A DNA stretch of 38,925 bases from positions 1 to 38,925 of the forward strand of contig JAUSMB010000007.1 of assembly GCA_030645365.1 (NCBI GenBank). Direction: 5' to 3'. Under the pieces are notes generated by a model. The model was given only the letters and a program-made list of their open reading frames with translations, did not search any database and was not told where the DNA came from. A program made the translations under genes and the position numbers. This DNA comes from Rugosibacter sp. Its GTDB lineage: Bacteria > Pseudomonadota > Gammaproteobacteria > Burkholderiales > Rhodocyclaceae. Positions 36,391-38,925 of the stretch are shown piece after piece; the first letter of the stretch is position 1; every line of letters starts with the position of its first letter.

Positions 36391-37677
36391 ATGCTGCCTG
36401 AAAACCCCACCATCGCCATCGTCGGCCTCGGTTACGTTGGCCTGCCGCTGGCTGTTGAATTCGGCAAGCACTTTCAAACCATCGGCTTTGATTTATCCAC
36501 CGCCAAGATTGCCGCCTACAACGAATTCTGCGACCCGACCGGTGAAGTCTCAGCCGACAACCTGCTCGCCGCCGTAAAACTCGAATGTACGACCGATCCG
36601 CGCCGTCTTGCCAGCGCCGACTTTTTGATCGTTGCCGTACCCACACCCGTTGACGCCGCGCATCAGCCGGATTTTGGCCCGCTGATCGGCGCCTCTACTA
36701 CCGTCGGCCAGCACATGAAACGTGGCGCGGTGGTGATTTACGAATCCACCGTCTATCCCGGTGCCACCGAAGAAGTCTGCATCCCCGTGCTGGAAAAGCA
36801 TTCCGCCATGCGCTGGCAAACGGATTTTCACGTCGGCTACTCGCCCGAGCGCATCAATCCCGGCGACAAGGAACACACGCTCACCAAAATCATCAAGGTT
36901 GTCTCGGGCGACGATGCAGCCACGCTCGAAAAAGTCGCGCAACTTTACGAATCGGTGATTACCGCTGGCGTGCATCGCGCCTCATCCATCAAGGTCGCCG
37001 AAGCCGCCAAGGTGATCGAAAACACCCAGCGCGATTTGAACATCGCACTGATGAACGAGCTGGCCATCATCTTCGACAAGATCGGCATCTCTACCGCCGA
37101 CGTGCTGGCCGCTGCTGGCACCAAATGGAACTTCCTCAAATTCTCGCCCGGCCTTGTCGGCGGCCACTGCATCGGCGTCGACCCGTATTACCTCACACAC
37201 AAGGCCGACATGCTCGGCTACCACCCGCAAGTCATCCTCGCCGGGCGGCGCATCAACGACGGCATGGGCAAATTCATCGCCGAAAAAACCGTCAAGCTGA
37301 TGATAGAAGCGGGCAGCGGCATCAAGGGCGCGAAGGTGAATGTGCTCGGCCTCACCTTCAAGGAAAACTGCCCCGACCTGCGCAACTCCAAAGTGCCGGA
37401 CATCATCACCGAACTGCGAAGCTATGGCATCGAGGTCACCGTGCACGACCCGCTGGCCGATGCCGCCGAAGCGATGCACGAATACGGCTTGGCGCTCACC
37501 GCCTGGGAAAACCTGCCCGCCGCCGATGCCGTCGTCATCGCCGTGGCGCACGACGCCTACCGCCAGCGCGGCGCTGCCGACATCACCGAACGACTCAGCG
37601 CAACAGGCTGCATCATCGATGTTAAATCGTTGTTTGGGCACAGTGCATTCGGGGCGAAAAAAGTGTGGACGCTGTGA
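36391..37677 (+). CDS. Nucleotide-sugar 6-dehydrogenase, TviB/WbpA type
   Basis: A 428-residue UDP-sugar dehydrogenase that oxidises a UDP-HexNAc to the uronic acid. The NAD fold has VGLGYVGLPLAVEFG (GxGxxG at 12-17), the catalytic Cys260 is in GLVGGHCIGVDPYYLTH, and ERINPGDKEHTL plus TFKENCPDLRNSKV are TviB/WbpA-typical. Dispersed repeat copy 10 encodes RRLASADF (71-78). The C-terminus GAKKVWTL recurs as a diverged copy at 38815-38877. The product would feed a capsular or O-antigen polysaccharide with the 4-epimerase. UDP-GlcNAc or UDP-GalNAc cannot be separated here. Confidence 0.9.
   Translation: MLPENPTIAIVGLGYVGLPLAVEFGKHFQTIGFDLSTAKIAAYNEFCDPTGEVSADNLLAAVKLECTTDPRRLASADFLIVAVPTPVDAAHQPDFGPLIGASTTVGQHMKRGAVVIYESTVYPGATEEVCIPVLEKHSAMRWQTDFHVGYSPERINPGDKEHTLTKIIKVVSGDDAATLEKVAQLYESVITAGVHRASSIKVAEAAKVIENTQRDLNIALMNELAIIFDKIGISTADVLAAAGTKWNFLKFSPGLVGGHCIGVDPYYLTHKADMLGYHPQVILAGRRINDGMGKFIAEKTVKLMIEAGSGIKGAKVNVLGLTFKENCPDLRNSKVPDIITELRSYGIEVTVHDPLADAAEAMHEYGLALTAWENLPAADAVVIAVAHDAYRQRGAADITERLSATGCIIDVKSLFGHSAFGAKKVWTL
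36601..36625 (-). repeat. Dispersed 25-bp repeat, copy 10, antisense inside the dehydrogenase gene
   Basis: A near-perfect copy of AAAAGTCGGCGCTGG then CAAGACGGCG, read on the coding strand as RLASADF. Confidence 0.85.
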
Positions 37678-37771
37678 GTTGAAACCTTCAGTCCGCATTA
37701 TCCACAGCTAAAACACCCTCTGCTTATGTGCCCTGCGCCAAACGCTTGAGTGCAGCTAAAAGCAGTATGAC

Positions 37772-37777
37772 TATAAT
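37772..37777 (+). promoter_or_regulatory. Possible -10 box (TATAAT), leaderless start candidate
   Basis: A perfect TATAAT at 37772-37777 lies seven bases from an ATG at 37784. TTGAGT at 37746 is 20 bases upstream, a loose -35. If used, transcription would begin about at that ATG. Confidence 0.35.
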
Positions 37778-37783
37778 AATCAA

Positions 37784-37867
37784 ATGAAAGCTGTCTCAAC
37801 ATTCAACATCCAAAATCAGCTAACCGCACTCCAGGCTTTGCTGGAAGAACGCGAGTCGGCGCGGTGA
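37784..37867 (+). CDS. Short ORF (27 residues) ahead of the MNT-HEPN fusion
   Basis: ATG at 37784 to TGA at 37867. The peptide begins MKAVSTFNIQNQL and ends in an acidic/basic helix (LEERESAR). Its 3' end overlaps a partial dispersed repeat. It might be a leader, a remnant of an antitoxin-like gene, or chance. I do not recognise it. Confidence 0.2.
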   Translation: MKAVSTFNIQNQLTALQALLEERESAR

Positions 37868-37870
37868 GAT
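37854..37870 (+). repeat. Partial dispersed repeat
   Basis: AGTCGGCGC-GGTGAGA matches the middle of the consensus with one deletion. It is a degenerate or chance copy. Confidence 0.3.
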
Positions 37871-37963
37871 TTTGGAATAGCTCTGCCATCCTGTCGCTGC
37901 TGTTTGAAAAAACAAATACTCCGGCCGATAGTAAAGGCAGTGATCGCCTCACGGAGTGGCCAA

Positions 37964-38713
37964 ATGACTGAACAGCAACGTCAGTACGACATGAGAATCG
38001 TGGATGCCGTTCGTGCCATCATCATCAAGCATGTCGCGCCGCAACGCATTTATTTGTTCGGCTCCCGCGTGACCGGCGATGCCCGACCGGAAAGCGATTA
38101 CGACTTAGCCTTTGATGCCCCTGATGCAACCGCCCTGGCCCTCGAAAAAATCAGGAATGAACTGGACGAACTGCATACGCTTTATCGCATCGATGTCGCC
38201 AATATCGCCAACGCAGACCGTCGTTTCGCCAATCGGGTACGGATGACCGGCCTCGTCATCTACAGCGCCACCAAGGAGCTTCGCGCACAAGACGGGCTGA
38301 TGTACTTCGAGCGCGCCCTGGATCGTTTTCGTATCGTCGTGACCGAACGAGAGCGGTGGGTGGTCGAAGGCAACGGTGACATCGTTCTGGATGTCGCGGT
38401 CAAGCGCTTCGAATTCACCTACGAGATGGCGTGGAAAGCGCTCAAGCGAACTCTGGACTATCTCGGCCTCGATGCCAGGGCACCACGCCCCGTTTTCAAG
38501 GAAGCCTTTGCCCAAGGGCTGCTTGCCGATGAGCAGGTTTGGCTCGACATGATCGAGATGCGCAATCTTTCCTCACACGTGTACGACGAGCAAGAAGTAT
38601 CGAGAATTCTTGGCGAACTGGATCGCTATCTTGCCGCCTTCGAGGCGTTGCGAATCCAGTTGCACAAGACGCTATCCCTCCCATCAAGCAATAGCCCGGC
38701 GGATGAACATTGA
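37964..38713 (+). CDS. Single-chain MNT nucleotidyltransferase-HEPN (HI0074-like) fusion
   Basis: A 249-residue two-domain protein. Residues about 1-105 are a minimal nucleotidyltransferase: YLFGSRVTGDARPESDYDLA gives G33-S34 and D45-x-D47, with a third Asp77 in YRIDVAN. Residues about 110-245 are an HI0074-like HEPN domain (MYFERALDRF, FTYEMAWKALKRTLDYLGLD) carrying the R-x4-H-x-Y motif as R190-NLSS-H195-V-Y197. Elsewhere these are two separate chains. I chose the ATG at 37964 after GGAGTGG rather than the upstream TTG at 37904. Toxin-antitoxin action in one chain is inference. Confidence 0.82.
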   Translation: MTEQQRQYDMRIVDAVRAIIIKHVAPQRIYLFGSRVTGDARPESDYDLAFDAPDATALALEKIRNELDELHTLYRIDVANIANADRRFANRVRMTGLVIYSATKELRAQDGLMYFERALDRFRIVVTERERWVVEGNGDIVLDVAVKRFEFTYEMAWKALKRTLDYLGLDARAPRPVFKEAFAQGLLADEQVWLDMIEMRNLSSHVYDEQEVSRILGELDRYLAAFEALRIQLHKTLSLPSSNSPADEH

Positions 38714-38925
38714 AATGAGCCCCCCAACCCAAACAATGGCGAGGACTGAAAGATTTTTAGGCTAGAAGATTTTTATTGGGAACAAACCCATGCGGCTTGA
38801 CGTGCATCAAGCTGAAATGGCACGAATCGCCGTTCGGGCGCAGCATATTCGGGGCGAGATGCGTGTGGACGCTGTAAGTTGTCATATGGCTTAAACACTT
38901 GTCCCTGTAGAATGTGCTGCACGAA
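38714..38925 (+). other. Terminal gap with no intact gene
   Basis: After the fusion gene there is only the dehydrogenase-tail copy, a small direct repeat (AGATTTTTA twice near 38750-38775) and 48 bases with no clear feature up to the window end. Confidence 0.5.
38815..38877 (+). pseudogene. Diverged 3'-end copy of the nucleotide-sugar dehydrogenase gene
   Basis: The frame ends ESPFGRSIFGARCVWTL then TAA. It parallels the dehydrogenase C-terminus SLFGHSAFGAKKVWTL then TGA. About 36 of 47 bases match around 38833-38881 and 37634-37681, and the identity continues a few bases past the stop (AGTTG). It is either the decayed tail of a second dehydrogenase or a duplicated end flanking the fusion gene. 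Confidence 0.6.

Overview
The window looks like a chromosomal stretch of a betaproteobacterium, probably from the Nitrosomonadales/Gallionellales/methylotroph side. The support is gene content and order: ffh-ypjD-corB-pilC-pilD, fmdB-DUF502-aspS-nudB, hemA-prfA-prmC, zapA-6S RNA, a CNP1-like gene beside rppH and proS, and an Mg-type hemB. The genus is not determined. Most of the window is housekeeping; three stretches are accessory.

Layout. 1-271: the first codons of an IS5-type transposase and a gene remnant. 269-8.6 kb: Bcr/CflA efflux pump, enoyl-CoA hydratase-like protein, YrfG-type nucleotidase, TSUP permease, EVE protein, 6S RNA with zapA and a zapB-like gene, two LPS-type glycosyltransferases, a ferredoxin and an OsmC protein. 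8.6-22.1 kb: coq7, CNP1-like, rppH, proS, lytic transglycosylase, ffh, ypjD, corB-like, pilC, pilD, fmdB-like, DUF502, aspS, nudB. 22.1-25.6 kb (minus strand): a seven-gene unit with an ECF sigma factor, a small zinc-finger anti-sigma candidate, an HvfA-type RiPP copper-metallophore precursor, its MNIO/DUF692 modifying enzyme (HvfB), the DUF2063 partner (HvfC), a DoxX membrane protein and a Cys-rich CWC protein. The last four genes are chained by ATGA overlaps. 25.8-33.3 kb: argB, slmA, hemB, engB, cytochrome c4, prmC, prfA, hemA. 33.4-38.9 kb: a sugar-nucleotide locus (UDP-glucuronate 4-epimerase and a TviB/WbpA-type dehydrogenase) carrying three toxin-antitoxin-like modules: MNT/HEPN, VapBC and a single-chain MNT-HEPN fusion.

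The most unusual signal is a 25-bp dispersed repeat. Its first half is AAAAGTCGGCG and its end is ACGGCG. Ten near-complete copies and two partial ones occur in both orientations. Some lie between genes, often fused to a stop codon, and others lie inside conserved genes (the GT4 glycosyltransferase, proS, prfA, the sugar dehydrogenase, the CWC gene), read in more than one frame. I do not recognise it as a named family. A second structural oddity is that the MNT-HEPN fusion gene sits between two copies of the 3' end of the sugar-nucleotide dehydrogenase gene.

All calls come from reading sequence and translations by eye. No database search was run.
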